DNA of 49,200 bases from Oscillospiraceae bacterium. GTDB lineage: Bacteria; Bacillota; Clostridia; Oscillospirales; Ruminococcaceae. Shown one piece after another: positions 8,684-16,190 of the stretch. The notes beneath the pieces are model-generated. The model was not told the DNA's origin and did no database searches. It saw only the letters and a program-made list of their open reading frames with translations. A program made the position numbers and the translations under genes. The stretch's first letter is position 1; every line of letters starts with the position of its first letter. Location of the stretch: assembly GCA_015067145.1 (NCBI GenBank), contig SVNA01000013.1, positions 1 to 49,200 on the forward strand, in the 5' to 3' direction.

Positions 8684-9364
8684 TTACGGATCCACCGTTG
8701 TTGAACTTGCCCCGTTGCCCTTTACTCTGCTGCACAGTTTCTCCCATGTGGCACAGCCCACTATGCCGTCTCTCGTAAGGTTATAGTCTCCCTGAAAATT
8801 CTGCACGGCACGGTAGGTTGCCGGACCAAAGCGACCATCCAGACCTGCTGTTGAATATCCCAGTGTATTCAGACAATCCTGCAGAATCAGAACATAGCAC
8901 CCGCGGGAATTAAGCCTTAACGTATTATACCCTGTGGAACAGGCAGGTCGTCCATAGCGGCGGTCAAAATGCACCCATGTAGGTGTAAGCGACAAGGGTT
9001 CTACATATCCCCATACTCCAAGTTCTCTCGCCACAGAGTAAATACGTCTTCGCTGGGAGGCACTGAGTGCCTGACCAACGTCAAAGCTGGTACCTGCGTA
9101 GTGCTGGCTCATAAGTCCGTGGCCTCCCTCCCATATACGCTTGAATGCATAACGGAACGGGATAGGATTGCCATAGGCTGCTCTTGTTCCGTTCCATGCT
9201 TCCATAGCCTGACGTGTTGTCCACAGCACACTGGAGTTGGAGGAACCGCGGAATTCCCGCACACGCATTGTTCCGCCCGTATTATAGGGCATAAAATCGC
9301 TCTCGCCTCTTTCATATGTCTGCAGTATATTCTGTTCTGTATCATAAACAAATATTTTTGCCAT
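8684..9364 (-). CDS. M15-type peptidase with C-terminal peptidoglycan-binding domain
   Basis: 226 residues from the ATG at 9364 (AAGGAG upstream); longer in-frame starts have no site. The zinc-peptidase signature SxHxxGxxxD is SQHYAGTSFD (His88, Asp95). The third ligand block WVHFD (His132), with Glu122 before it, fits the D-Ala-D-Ala carboxypeptidase/endolysin M15 family. Residues about 148-215 form a PG_binding_1 domain (LILQDCLNTLGY...GLDGRFGPATYRAVQNFQ). There is no signal peptide or membrane segment. Enzymes of this build are phage endolysins or spore/mother-cell lysis factors; no phage genes are nearby, so a late-sporulation or lysis role is my inference. Confidence 0.83.
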   Translation of the reverse strand: MAKIFVYDTEQNILQTYERGESDFMPYNTGGTMRVREFRGSSNSSVLWTTRQAMEAWNGTRAAYGNPIPFRYAFKRIWEGGHGLMSQHYAGTSFDVGQALSASQRRRIYSVARELGVWGYVEPLSLTPTWVHFDRRYGRPACSTGYNTLRLNSRGCYVLILQDCLNTLGYSTAGLDGRFGPATYRAVQNFQGDYNLTRDGIVGCATWEKLCSRVKGNGASSTTVDP

Positions 9365-9387
9365 AGCTGTCTCCTTTCTTGTTAACA

Positions 9388-9395
9388 GTATATGT
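9388..9395 (-). promoter_or_regulatory. Possible mother-cell sigma -10 element (CATATACT)
   Basis: CATATACT on the minus strand, 23 bases before the M15 gene start, resembles the CATACAAT-type -10 of sigma-E promoters. I cannot see a matching -35 at the right distance, so this is weak. Confidence 0.25.
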
Positions 9396-9480
9396 AAAAA
9401 ATGTTGTTGGTGTACCATAACAGGTTTATTTGTTAAATAAATAACATATTTGTAATTTTGTTGCAAAAATCCCTATACTG

Positions 9481-9509
9481 TTGAAAATAAAATGTAATTT
9501 GATTATAAT
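9481..9509 (+). promoter_or_regulatory. Sigma-A promoter of the pgk-tpiA-gpmI cluster
   Basis: TTGAAA (9481-9486), a 17-base spacer and a perfect TATAAT (9504-9509), about 65 bases before the pgk start. Strong match, as expected for glycolytic genes. Confidence 0.8.
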
Positions 9510-9575
9510 GATACTGTAAGAATTGTATATTAATAGTTAATATATTTAATTTAAAAGTACAAAGGAGTTTTTACT

Positions 9576-10766
9576 ATGGCTGGTTTAGGCAAAAAAACAG
9601 TAGAAGACATCAATGTTAAAGGTAAAAAATGTATCGTTCGCTGTGACTTCAACGTTCCAATGAGCGATGGTGTTATTACAGATGACAAACGTATCCGTGA
9701 AGCACTTAAAACTGTTAAATATCTTAAAGAAAACGGTGCAAAAATCATCCTCTGCAGCCACATGGGCAGACCAAAGGGTGAATTCAATATGAAATATTCT
9801 CTCGCTCCTGTTGCTGAAAGAATCAGCGAACTTATGGGTTGTGAAGTTGTAATGGCAACAGATGTTATCGGCGAAGATGCAAAAGCTAAAGCTGCTGCTC
9901 TTGGCGAAGGCGAAATCCTCCTTCTTGAAAACCTCCGTTTCCACAAGGAAGAAGAAAAAAATGCACCTGAATTTGCAAAAGCTCTTGCTGATTTTGCAGA
10001 AATCTATGTAAATGATGCATTCGGCACTGCACACCGTGCACACGCTTCCACAGCAGGTATTGCAGACTACCTCCCGTCAGTTTGCGGTTACCTTATCCAG
10101 AAAGAAATTGACGTTATGGGCAAAGCTCTCAACGACCCTGCAAGACCATTTGTTGCTATCCTTGGCGGTGCTAAAGTAAGCGATAAAATCGGCGTTATCG
10201 AAAATCTTATTGACAAAGTTGACAGCCTTGTTATCGGCGGCGGTATGGCTTACACATTCTTTAAAGCTAAAGGCTGGAGTGTTGGCGACTCCATCTGCGA
10301 AGATGACAAAGTAGAACTTGCAAAAGAACTTATGGCTAAAGCAGAAGCTAAAGGCGTTAAAATGCTTCTCCCTGTTGACACAGTTGTTGGCAAAGAGTTC
10401 AAAGAAGATACAGAATATATGACAGTTGACTCCTGTGCTATTCCTGAAGAATGGCAGGGTCTTGACATCGGTCCGAAATCCGTTGAACTTTTCAGCGATG
10501 CAATCAAAAACGCAGAAACAGTTGTATGGAATGGTCCAATGGGCGTATTTGAATTTGAAGCATTTGCAGTTGGCACAAAAGCTGTTGCAAAAGCAGTTGC
10601 AGAAAGCGGTGCAATCTCCATCATCGGCGGTGGCGACAGTGCAGCAGCAGTTGAACAGCTTGGTTTTGCAGAAAAAATGACTCACATTTCCACAGGCGGC
10701 GGTGCTTCCCTCGAATTCCTTGAAGGCCTTGAACTTCCAGGTATCGCAGCACTCAACGACAAATAA
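9576..10766 (+). CDS. pgk: Phosphoglycerate kinase
   Basis: 396 residues, full length. Transfers phosphate from 1,3-bisphosphoglycerate to ADP in lower glycolysis. The N-terminal domain carries RCDFNVPM and the [11 protein letters not shown] substrate-binding segment. The [17 protein letters not shown] interdomain region and the nucleotide-binding [11 protein letters not shown] block follow in order. Start at an ATG with AAGGAG upstream. The codon choice is strikingly uniform (GCT/GCA, AAA, GTT), typical of a highly expressed gene. First gene of a cluster with tpiA and gpmI. Confidence 0.97.
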   Translation: MAGLGKKTVEDINVKGKKCIVRCDFNVPMSDGVITDDKRIREALKTVKYLKENGAKIILCSHMGRPKGEFNMKYSLAPVAERISELMGCEVVMATDVIGEDAKAKAAALGEGEILLLENLRFHKEEEKNAPEFAKALADFAEIYVNDAFGTAHRAHASTAGIADYLPSVCGYLIQKEIDVMGKALNDPARPFVAILGGAKVSDKIGVIENLIDKVDSLVIGGGMAYTFFKAKGWSVGDSICEDDKVELAKELMAKAEAKGVKMLLPVDTVVGKEFKEDTEYMTVDSCAIPEEWQGLDIGPKSVELFSDAIKNAETVVWNGPMGVFEFEAFAVGTKAVAKAVAESGAISIIGGGDSAAAVEQLGFAEKMTHISTGGGASLEFLEGLELPGIAALNDK

Positions 10767-10777
10767 AAACTGCGGAT

Positions 10778-10845
10778 ATGTCATATTCTGATATGACATC
10801 ACAATAAAAATATCAATAGCGGCAGAAATTCAGGCTGCCGCTATT
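10778..10845 (+). ncRNA. Two tandem hairpins between pgk and tpiA
   Basis: First hairpin: ATGTCATAT (10778-10786) with ATATGACAT (10791-10799), four-base loop. Second: a perfect 11-base-pair stem, AATAGCGGCAG (10815-10825) with CTGCCGCTATT (10835-10845). Neither has a proper U-tract downstream, so they look like mRNA processing/stability elements or a leaky attenuator rather than a full terminator. No promoter is obvious between them and tpiA. Confidence 0.55.
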
Positions 10846-10880
10846 ATTTGCTTAATAAAAGCAAAGGTTAGGAGTATAAA

Positions 10881-11645
10881 ATGGACAAATCCAAAAGACA
10901 GGTTGTTATTGCAGGCAACTGGAAGATGAACAAAAATGCAGAAGAAACAAAAGCACTGCTGGCTGAAATGACACAGACAATCAAAGAATCAGACTGCAAA
11001 GTGCTTCTCTGCGTACCTGCAATCAATATTTCCACTGCTGTGGAAGCAACCAAAGACAGCATTATCGAAATCGGTGCACAGAACTGCCACTGGGCTCAGA
11101 GCGGTGCATACACAGGCGAAATCAGTGCTGATATGCTCAATTCTTTCGGCATTAAATACGCTATTATCGGCCACAGTGAAAGAAGACAGTACTTTGGTGA
11201 AACAGACGAAACTGTTAACAAACGTGCTCTCGCCTGCCACGAAAACGGCATCACACCAATTATCTGTGTAGGTGAAAACCTCAGCGAACGTGAAAAAGAT
11301 ATCACAAAGGATGTCATCAAAACACAGATTACAGCAGGTCTTGCAAACTTTACAAAACAGCAGCTGCACAACACAATCATTGCTTACGAACCTGTTTGGG
11401 CGATAGGCACAGGCAAAACAGCAACAGCACAGCAGGCTGAAGAAGTTTGTGCATACATCAGAGAACTCCTCGGCGAACTTTTCTGCCCAATGTGTGCACA
11501 GAAGGTTACAATCCAGTATGGCGGCAGCATGAACGCTGCAAATTCAAAGGAACTGCTCAGTATGCCTAACATTGACGGCGGTCTTATCGGCGGTGCTTCC
11601 CTTAAATCTGCTGACTTCAATACTATTGTTGAAAGTGCAAAATAA
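10881..11645 (+). CDS. tpiA: Triosephosphate isomerase
   Basis: 254 residues. Interconverts dihydroxyacetone phosphate and glyceraldehyde 3-phosphate. Catalytic residues are present: Lys15 in AGNWKMN, His98 in IIGHSERR and Glu170 in AYEPVWAIGTG, plus the phosphate-binding YGGSMNAAN and GLIGGASL motifs. Start at an ATG with a weak AGGAG-like site (TTAGGAG). It lies 114 bases after pgk, beyond two hairpins, and 12 bases before gpmI. Confidence 0.97.
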   Translation: MDKSKRQVVIAGNWKMNKNAEETKALLAEMTQTIKESDCKVLLCVPAINISTAVEATKDSIIEIGAQNCHWAQSGAYTGEISADMLNSFGIKYAIIGHSERRQYFGETDETVNKRALACHENGITPIICVGENLSEREKDITKDVIKTQITAGLANFTKQQLHNTIIAYEPVWAIGTGKTATAQQAEEVCAYIRELLGELFCPMCAQKVTIQYGGSMNAANSKELLSMPNIDGGLIGGASLKSADFNTIVESAK

Positions 11646-11657
11646 GAGGTAATCTAA

Positions 11658-13172
11658 ATGAAAAAACCATTGGTACTTTGTATTATGGACGGTTATGCCT
11701 TCACCGACAGAACCGAAGGCAATGCAATATATGCGGCAAAAACACCAAGACTTGATAACATCTTTGCATCCTACCCTACTGTAACATTGGGTGCAAGCGG
11801 TATGAGTGTAGGTCTGCCTGACGGCCAGATGGGCAACAGTGAAGTTGGCCACACAAATATGGGTGCAGGCCGCATTGTTTATCAGGAACTTACAAGAATT
11901 ACAAAATCCATCAAGGACGGCGATTTCTTTGCAAACGAAGCATTGACAAAAGCTATCTCCAAAGCAAAGGAAAACGACAAAGCTGTTCACATTATGGGCC
12001 TTATGAGTGATGGCGGCGTACACAGCCACATAGAACACTGCTTTGCAGTTATCGAAATGTGCAAAAGAATGGGTGTGGAAAAGGTTTTTGTACACCCATT
12101 TATGGACGGACGTGATGTAAGCCCTACAAGCGGTGCAGATTTTCTCCGTGACCTTTCCAAAGAAATGGCAGAAATCGGCGTTGGCAAAATCGGTACAGTA
12201 CACGGCAGATTCTATATTATGGACCGTGACAAACGCTGGGACCGTGTTGAAACAGCTTACAAAACACTTGTTTACGGCGAAGGTGAAGTTTGCCCTGATG
12301 CTGCTGCAAAGCTGGAAGAAAACTATAAAAACGAAGTTACTGACGAATTTACAGTGCCTTTTGTTGTTACACCTGACAGCAACATCAAACAGGGTGACAG
12401 TGTAATCTTCTTTAACTTCCGCCCTGACAGAGCAAGAGAAATTACACGCAGCCTTGTTGACACAGACTTTGACGGCTTCATCCGAAAAGACACAAACCTT
12501 CTGCTTAATTATGTTTGCTTTACACAGTATGATGCAACAATGCCTAATGTTGACATTGCATTTAAACCACAGAGCCTTGACAATACACTGGGCGAATACC
12601 TTTCCAAAATGGGCAAAACACAGCTTAGAATTGCTGAAACAGAAAAATATGCCCATGTTACATTCTTCTTTAACGGTGGTGTTGAAGCTGTAAGCGATGG
12701 TGAAGACCGTGCACTTATCAACAGCCCTAAGGTTGCCACATACGACCTGAAGCCTGAAATGAGTGCCTATGAAGTGACAGAAGAAATGCTCTCCCGCCTT
12801 GACAGCGGAAAGTATGATGTTGTTATACTCAACTTTGCTAACTGCGATATGGTTGGCCACACAGGCGTTTTTGAAGCTGCTGTTACAGCTGTACAGACTG
12901 TGGACGAATGTGTAGGTAAAGTGCTGGACAAAACACTGGAAATGGGCGGTATAATGCTGCTTACTGCTGACCACGGCAACGCAGACAAACTGCTTGACGA
13001 AGAAGGCGGTGTGTTCACAGCACATACAACAAACCCTGTACCATTTACTGTTTGCGGTTACGAATGCGAACTCCATACAGACGGTGTTCTTGCAGATATT
13101 GCACCGACAATGCTGCAGATTCTTGGTCTGGAGCAGCCAAAGGAAATGACAGGCAAGTCTCTTATTAAATAA
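11658..13172 (+). CDS. gpmI: 2,3-bisphosphoglycerate-independent phosphoglycerate mutase
   Basis: 504 residues, normal length. Alkaline-phosphatase-fold, manganese-dependent enzyme converting 3- to 2-phosphoglycerate. Asp11 (MDGYA) and the phosphorylated serine Ser61 in GQMGNSEVGHTNMGAG are visible, as are the metal-binding NFANCDMVGHTG and LTADHGNADK blocks near the C-terminus. Start has AGAGGT upstream. It closes the glycolytic cluster at a strong terminator. Manganese/pH sensitivity of this enzyme type links glycolysis to sporulation in Bacillus. Confidence 0.97.
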   Translation: MKKPLVLCIMDGYAFTDRTEGNAIYAAKTPRLDNIFASYPTVTLGASGMSVGLPDGQMGNSEVGHTNMGAGRIVYQELTRITKSIKDGDFFANEALTKAISKAKENDKAVHIMGLMSDGGVHSHIEHCFAVIEMCKRMGVEKVFVHPFMDGRDVSPTSGADFLRDLSKEMAEIGVGKIGTVHGRFYIMDRDKRWDRVETAYKTLVYGEGEVCPDAAAKLEENYKNEVTDEFTVPFVVTPDSNIKQGDSVIFFNFRPDRAREITRSLVDTDFDGFIRKDTNLLLNYVCFTQYDATMPNVDIAFKPQSLDNTLGEYLSKMGKTQLRIAETEKYAHVTFFFNGGVEAVSDGEDRALINSPKVATYDLKPEMSAYEVTEEMLSRLDSGKYDVVILNFANCDMVGHTGVFEAAVTAVQTVDECVGKVLDKTLEMGGIMLLTADHGNADKLLDEEGGVFTAHTTNPVPFTVCGYECELHTDGVLADIAPTMLQILGLEQPKEMTGKSLIK

Positions 13173-13185
13173 TTTACAGCAAAAT

Positions 13186-13217
13186 AAAAATCCGACTCGC
13201 AATGAGTCGGATTTTTT
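13186..13217. terminator. Bidirectional terminator after gpmI
   Basis: Stem AAAAATCCGACTC (13186-13198) with GAGTCGGATTTTT (13204-13216), loop GCAAT. A T-run follows on the plus side and an A-run precedes it, so it can serve gpmI and the convergent small membrane gene. Confidence 0.9.
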
Positions 13218-13420
13218 TATTTTTCAAGTTTATCTTTTTCTTTAAAATAACTGTAAAGTTCTTTTATTGCCAAAGCTATATATCCCATAACCAAAAACCA
13301 TTGTACAAAGGCAAGCGAGTTCAACCTGACCACAGCAATATAAGCCCATGCTATTGCCAAAACAAGCCATACTGCCGCAGCTACCCAATATGATATTTTG
13401 TGCTTATAGCGTGTTCTCAT
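13217..13420 (-). CDS. Small two-helix membrane protein
   Basis: 67 residues from the ATG at 13420, seven bases after AGGAGG; an ATG two codons upstream is too close to that site. Two hydrophobic segments (about 11-28 and 34-52) are joined by a short polar turn, with a basic N-terminus (MRTRYKHK) and a charged C-terminus (YFKEKDKLEK). I recognise no family. Its ribosome site overlaps the stop of the upstream radical SAM gene, so the two are translationally coupled. Function unknown. Confidence 0.75.
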   Translation of the reverse strand: MRTRYKHKISYWVAAAVWLVLAIAWAYIAVVRLNSLAFVQWFLVMGYIALAIKELYSYFKEKDKLEK

Positions 13421-13431
13421 ACACATACCTC

Positions 13432-15105
13432 CTATTCTGCTTCTGGCATAAACATTTCAAGCGGTAAAATTTTGTGCGGATACTGTGCCGTAACCTTATC
13501 CTGCTGTGTATAGTCTGCAAGTATAACCTGTTCTGCTCCGTATGTATACAGGATTGCAAAGCCTATTTTCCCCTGCTTTGCCTTTTCACGCTGATTTTCA
13601 AAGATACCCATATCAATATTGTTAAGTGCGATGCGTACATATTTCATCCTCTCATCAGCAATATGCAGACAGTGGTACAGTTTGCCTGTTCTGTCGGTAA
13701 TAATGCGGTCGACCGCCATTTTGTCTCGGAGCTGTGCTTTATCCACATTTGGTAATTCTCCGAAATATTCCAGCATTGTGGCTGTATATGTGTCCAATGA
13801 CGGTGACTGCAGACCGATTTTTTCGCAGTATTCTCCCATACCAAAGAATAAGCTGTATGGAGACATATCTGTTTTTTCCAGCACATATTTCAGTGTGTTA
13901 GGAAAACGGTTTGAATTGTATATGCGTTCAACTGCATCTTCTGCAAGTTTAAGTTTAAGCAAATCATCATAACCGATATAGTTGTTGCTGATAACCTGAT
14001 ACGGTGCATAAGACCAGTGTTTATAGCCGTGTTTTTCCTTTTCCGATGCAAGGGGTGAACCATTTAGTAATTTTAAAAACCCAAGCTGGATAACCTCGGC
14101 TCCGATATCAAATGCAAGGTCAAATCCTTTTGCAAAACTTGCATAATCTTCATAAGGCAGTCCTGCAATAAGGTCGATGTGCAGATGGATATTTTTCATC
14201 TGTGCAATTTCCCTGAGATTATGCACCAGTCTTTCGATATTGTGACGGCGGTCAACAGCTTTTAAAGTCTGCGAATTAAAGGACTGCAGTCCTGCCTCAA
14301 ACTGGAAAAGGCCTTTCGGCATTGTTTTGAGGTAATCCAGTGTTTCCTGTGTGAACAAATCCGCCTCTACTTCGCAGTGGAAAACCACATCTTCGGGAAT
14401 ATTGCCGAGTTGTCTTTGCATGTAGATAAATTCAAAAATTTCTCTTGCACGTTTATCGTTGCAGTTAAAGGTACGGTCCACAAATTTAACTGTCTGTGTA
14501 CCGCAGTTTGCAAGTTTTAGGATATTCTGCTTTGAAATGTCCATATCAAAAAAGCGAACATTTTCATCCCTGCCCGAAAGGCAGAACGCACAGTGGAACG
14601 GACAGCCGCGGCTGGTTTCCAGATAGACAATACGTCCCTTTAAAGCATCGAAATACTCTTCTGAATACGGATTGAAGTAATCGGTTACGGGAGCAGAAAT
14701 CACCTTTTCTGCCGCTGTGAAATTGCTTTTAAGCAGGTTGATAAAAGCCTGTTCCCCCTCGCCTATGATTATACAGTCAACATCAGTAATCTTAAGCAGA
14801 TTTTCAGCATCAAAGCTTGCTTCAGGACCGCCGAAGAAAATTTTGATATCCGGATTTATTTTTTTAAGACATTCAGTGACTTTTTTTACATACTCAATAT
14901 TCCAGATATAGCAGGAAAAACCCACCACATCAGGAGAAAGATTATATATATCCGCAACGATATCGTCAATATGGTTGTTGATTGTGCTTTCGTACACCTC
15001 GATGCTATGATATGTTTCCGATGATTTTGCTGCTGAATGCAGATACCACACACCAAGGGAAGAATGTATATATTTTGAATTTATGCCTGCAAGAACAATT
15101 TTCAT
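13432..15105 (-). CDS. B12-binding-domain radical SAM protein (DUF4080 type)
   Basis: 557 residues. Residues 1-140 form a cobalamin-binding-like Rossmann domain (FFGGPEASFDAENLL, CIIIGEGEQAF) without the DxHxxG motif. The radical SAM core follows with Cys168, Cys172 and Cys175 (GCPFHCAFC), which should bind a [4Fe-4S] cluster and S-adenosylmethionine, and a downstream IAGLPYED motif. The C-terminal 180 residues fit the DUF4080 extension common in Clostridia. Start has a GGCGG site. Substrate unknown; relatives include methylthiotransferases and B12-dependent methylases, but no specific activity can be assigned. Confidence 0.88.
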   Translation of the reverse strand: MKIVLAGINSKYIHSSLGVWYLHSAAKSSETYHSIEVYESTINNHIDDIVADIYNLSPDVVGFSCYIWNIEYVKKVTECLKKINPDIKIFFGGPEASFDAENLLKITDVDCIIIGEGEQAFINLLKSNFTAAEKVISAPVTDYFNPYSEEYFDALKGRIVYLETSRGCPFHCAFCLSGRDENVRFFDMDISKQNILKLANCGTQTVKFVDRTFNCNDKRAREIFEFIYMQRQLGNIPEDVVFHCEVEADLFTQETLDYLKTMPKGLFQFEAGLQSFNSQTLKAVDRRHNIERLVHNLREIAQMKNIHLHIDLIAGLPYEDYASFAKGFDLAFDIGAEVIQLGFLKLLNGSPLASEKEKHGYKHWSYAPYQVISNNYIGYDDLLKLKLAEDAVERIYNSNRFPNTLKYVLEKTDMSPYSLFFGMGEYCEKIGLQSPSLDTYTATMLEYFGELPNVDKAQLRDKMAVDRIITDRTGKLYHCLHIADERMKYVRIALNNIDMGIFENQREKAKQGKIGFAILYTYGAEQVILADYTQQDKVTAQYPHKILPLEMFMPEAE

Positions 15106-15157
15106 AGTTTCCGCCTGTAAAATGATATTTTTTATATGATATCATATTTTGCAGTAT

Positions 15158-15189
15158 AAAAAAAGTATGGGCAGACAATGTCCGCCCAT
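15158..15189 (-). terminator. Terminator of the nrdD-nrdG-dut operon
   Basis: In the minus RNA, ATGGGCGGA (15181-15189) pairs with TCTGCCCAT (15167-15175) including one G-U pair, followed by a run of seven U (15158-15164). Confidence 0.85.
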
Positions 15190-15202
15190 TAAATTTATAC
15201 AA

Positions 15203-15655
15203 TTATTTATTTGTGGAACCAAAACCGCCCATACGCTGTGCGTCTGTGTTGCCGCTGTCTGCCACAAGGTAGTTGATAAACATGCACTGGGCAATTCTGT
15301 CCCCTGCTTTGATAACATAATCTGTTGTGCCAAGGTTGATAAGGTTTACACCAAGATTGCCGTCGTTGTCAGGGTTGCCGTAGTAGTCACATTCCACCCA
15401 GCCCTGACTGTTTGCAATCATAACAGGCTGTTTGCCCATGGAAGAACGCACATTGATAAGCAGTGCTTCATCGTGGCCGAAGTATGCCTTTACGTCTGTC
15501 CAGATAAGCTGTTTTTCCATTGATTTGATAACTGCATCAATAGGTGAATAGATATCGTATGCTATTGCGTATCTGCTGCCACGTGTAGGCAGTGTTATTT
15601 CAACATTTGGATGTTTGCGTTTTTCATCTGTTACAACTTCAAATCCTCTTGCCAT
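15203..15655 (-). CDS. dut: dUTPase-family protein (dUTP diphosphatase)
   Basis: 150 residues from an ATG overlapping the nrdG stop (TAATG), with GGGAG eight bases upstream. Trimeric dUTPase motifs are recognisable: motif 1 AIAYDIYSP, motif 2 VRSSMG, motif 3 GWVECDYYGN, motif 4 AGDRIAQC and motif 5 RMGGFGST. It would hydrolyse dUTP to dUMP, keeping uracil out of DNA and feeding thymidylate synthesis. Oddity: the catalytic Asp expected in motif 3 (GVIDxDY) is Glu88; Asp90 and Tyr91 are kept. Third gene of the nrdD-nrdG-dut operon, so dNTP synthesis and dUTP removal are made together. Confidence 0.87.
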   Translation of the reverse strand: MARGFEVVTDEKRKHPNVEITLPTRGSRYAIAYDIYSPIDAVIKSMEKQLIWTDVKAYFGHDEALLINVRSSMGKQPVMIANSQGWVECDYYGNPDNDGNLGVNLINLGTTDYVIKAGDRIAQCMFINYLVADSGNTDAQRMGGFGSTNK

Positions 15656-16152
15656 TATTCTTTCTCCCATAAAACAATTTTTTCTTCTTTTAATGTTTTC
15701 TGCACATCAATTATCCGCTGGTTTGCACTGCCGCGGAACAAAAGCCGCATATCTTTTTGTGCTTCTATAAACGGCCCGTCCACAAGCACATCAATATATT
15801 TTACAATTTCAAGCTGTTTTTCATTGAGATTTTCAAACACATAACCTGTCCACAGCCAGATTGTTTTATCTGTCTGCTCTTTTATAGCTTTTACCGTGCG
15901 AAGCAAAGTATCGTCATAAAGCTGGTCCAGCGGTTCGCCGCCCAAAAATGAATAGCCGCTTATACTTGGATTTTTGCCAAGGTCTATAAACTTCTGCATT
16001 TCCTCATCTGTAAATTCATTGCCGAAAGAAAAGTTCTGATATTCCTTATTGAAGCAGCCCGGGCAGTTGAAATGACAGCCCGACACAAACAGTGTTGCAC
16101 GAATGCCTGTGCCGTTTGCCACATCATATTTTCTTATCTGTGCATAGTTCAT
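15655..16152 (-). CDS. nrdG: Anaerobic ribonucleotide reductase-activating protein (radical SAM)
   Basis: 165 residues from the ATG at 16152, eight bases after GGGGG; a start six codons upstream is possible but has no site. Cys26, Cys30 and Cys33 (CHFNCPGC) form the radical SAM CxxxCxxC motif for a [4Fe-4S] cluster. The enzyme reduces S-adenosylmethionine to make the glycyl radical on NrdD. The GGEPLD motif (SFLGGEPLDQL) binds SAM. Directly downstream of nrdD and overlapping dut by one base. Confidence 0.95.
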   Translation of the reverse strand: MNYAQIRKYDVANGTGIRATLFVSGCHFNCPGCFNKEYQNFSFGNEFTDEEMQKFIDLGKNPSISGYSFLGGEPLDQLYDDTLLRTVKAIKEQTDKTIWLWTGYVFENLNEKQLEIVKYIDVLVDGPFIEAQKDMRLLFRGSANQRIIDVQKTLKEEKIVLWEKE

Positions 16153-16165
16153 ATTGCATTCCCCC

Positions 16166-16190
16166 TGCACCGATACAAATTACAGGTGCA
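16166..16190 (-). ncRNA. Hairpin spanning the nrdD stop codon
   Basis: TGCACC and GGTGCA (16185-16190 and 16166-16171) can pair around a 13-base loop. The 3' arm abuts the GGGGG ribosome site of nrdG, so the hairpin could tune nrdG translation relative to nrdD. Six base pairs only. Confidence 0.35.

Noticed and set aside
11544-13202. 552-codon minus-strand open frame opposite gpmI
   Set aside because: Long but composed of shadow sequence (Cys, Phe, His, Val excess) across the well-conserved gpmI gene and its neighbour.
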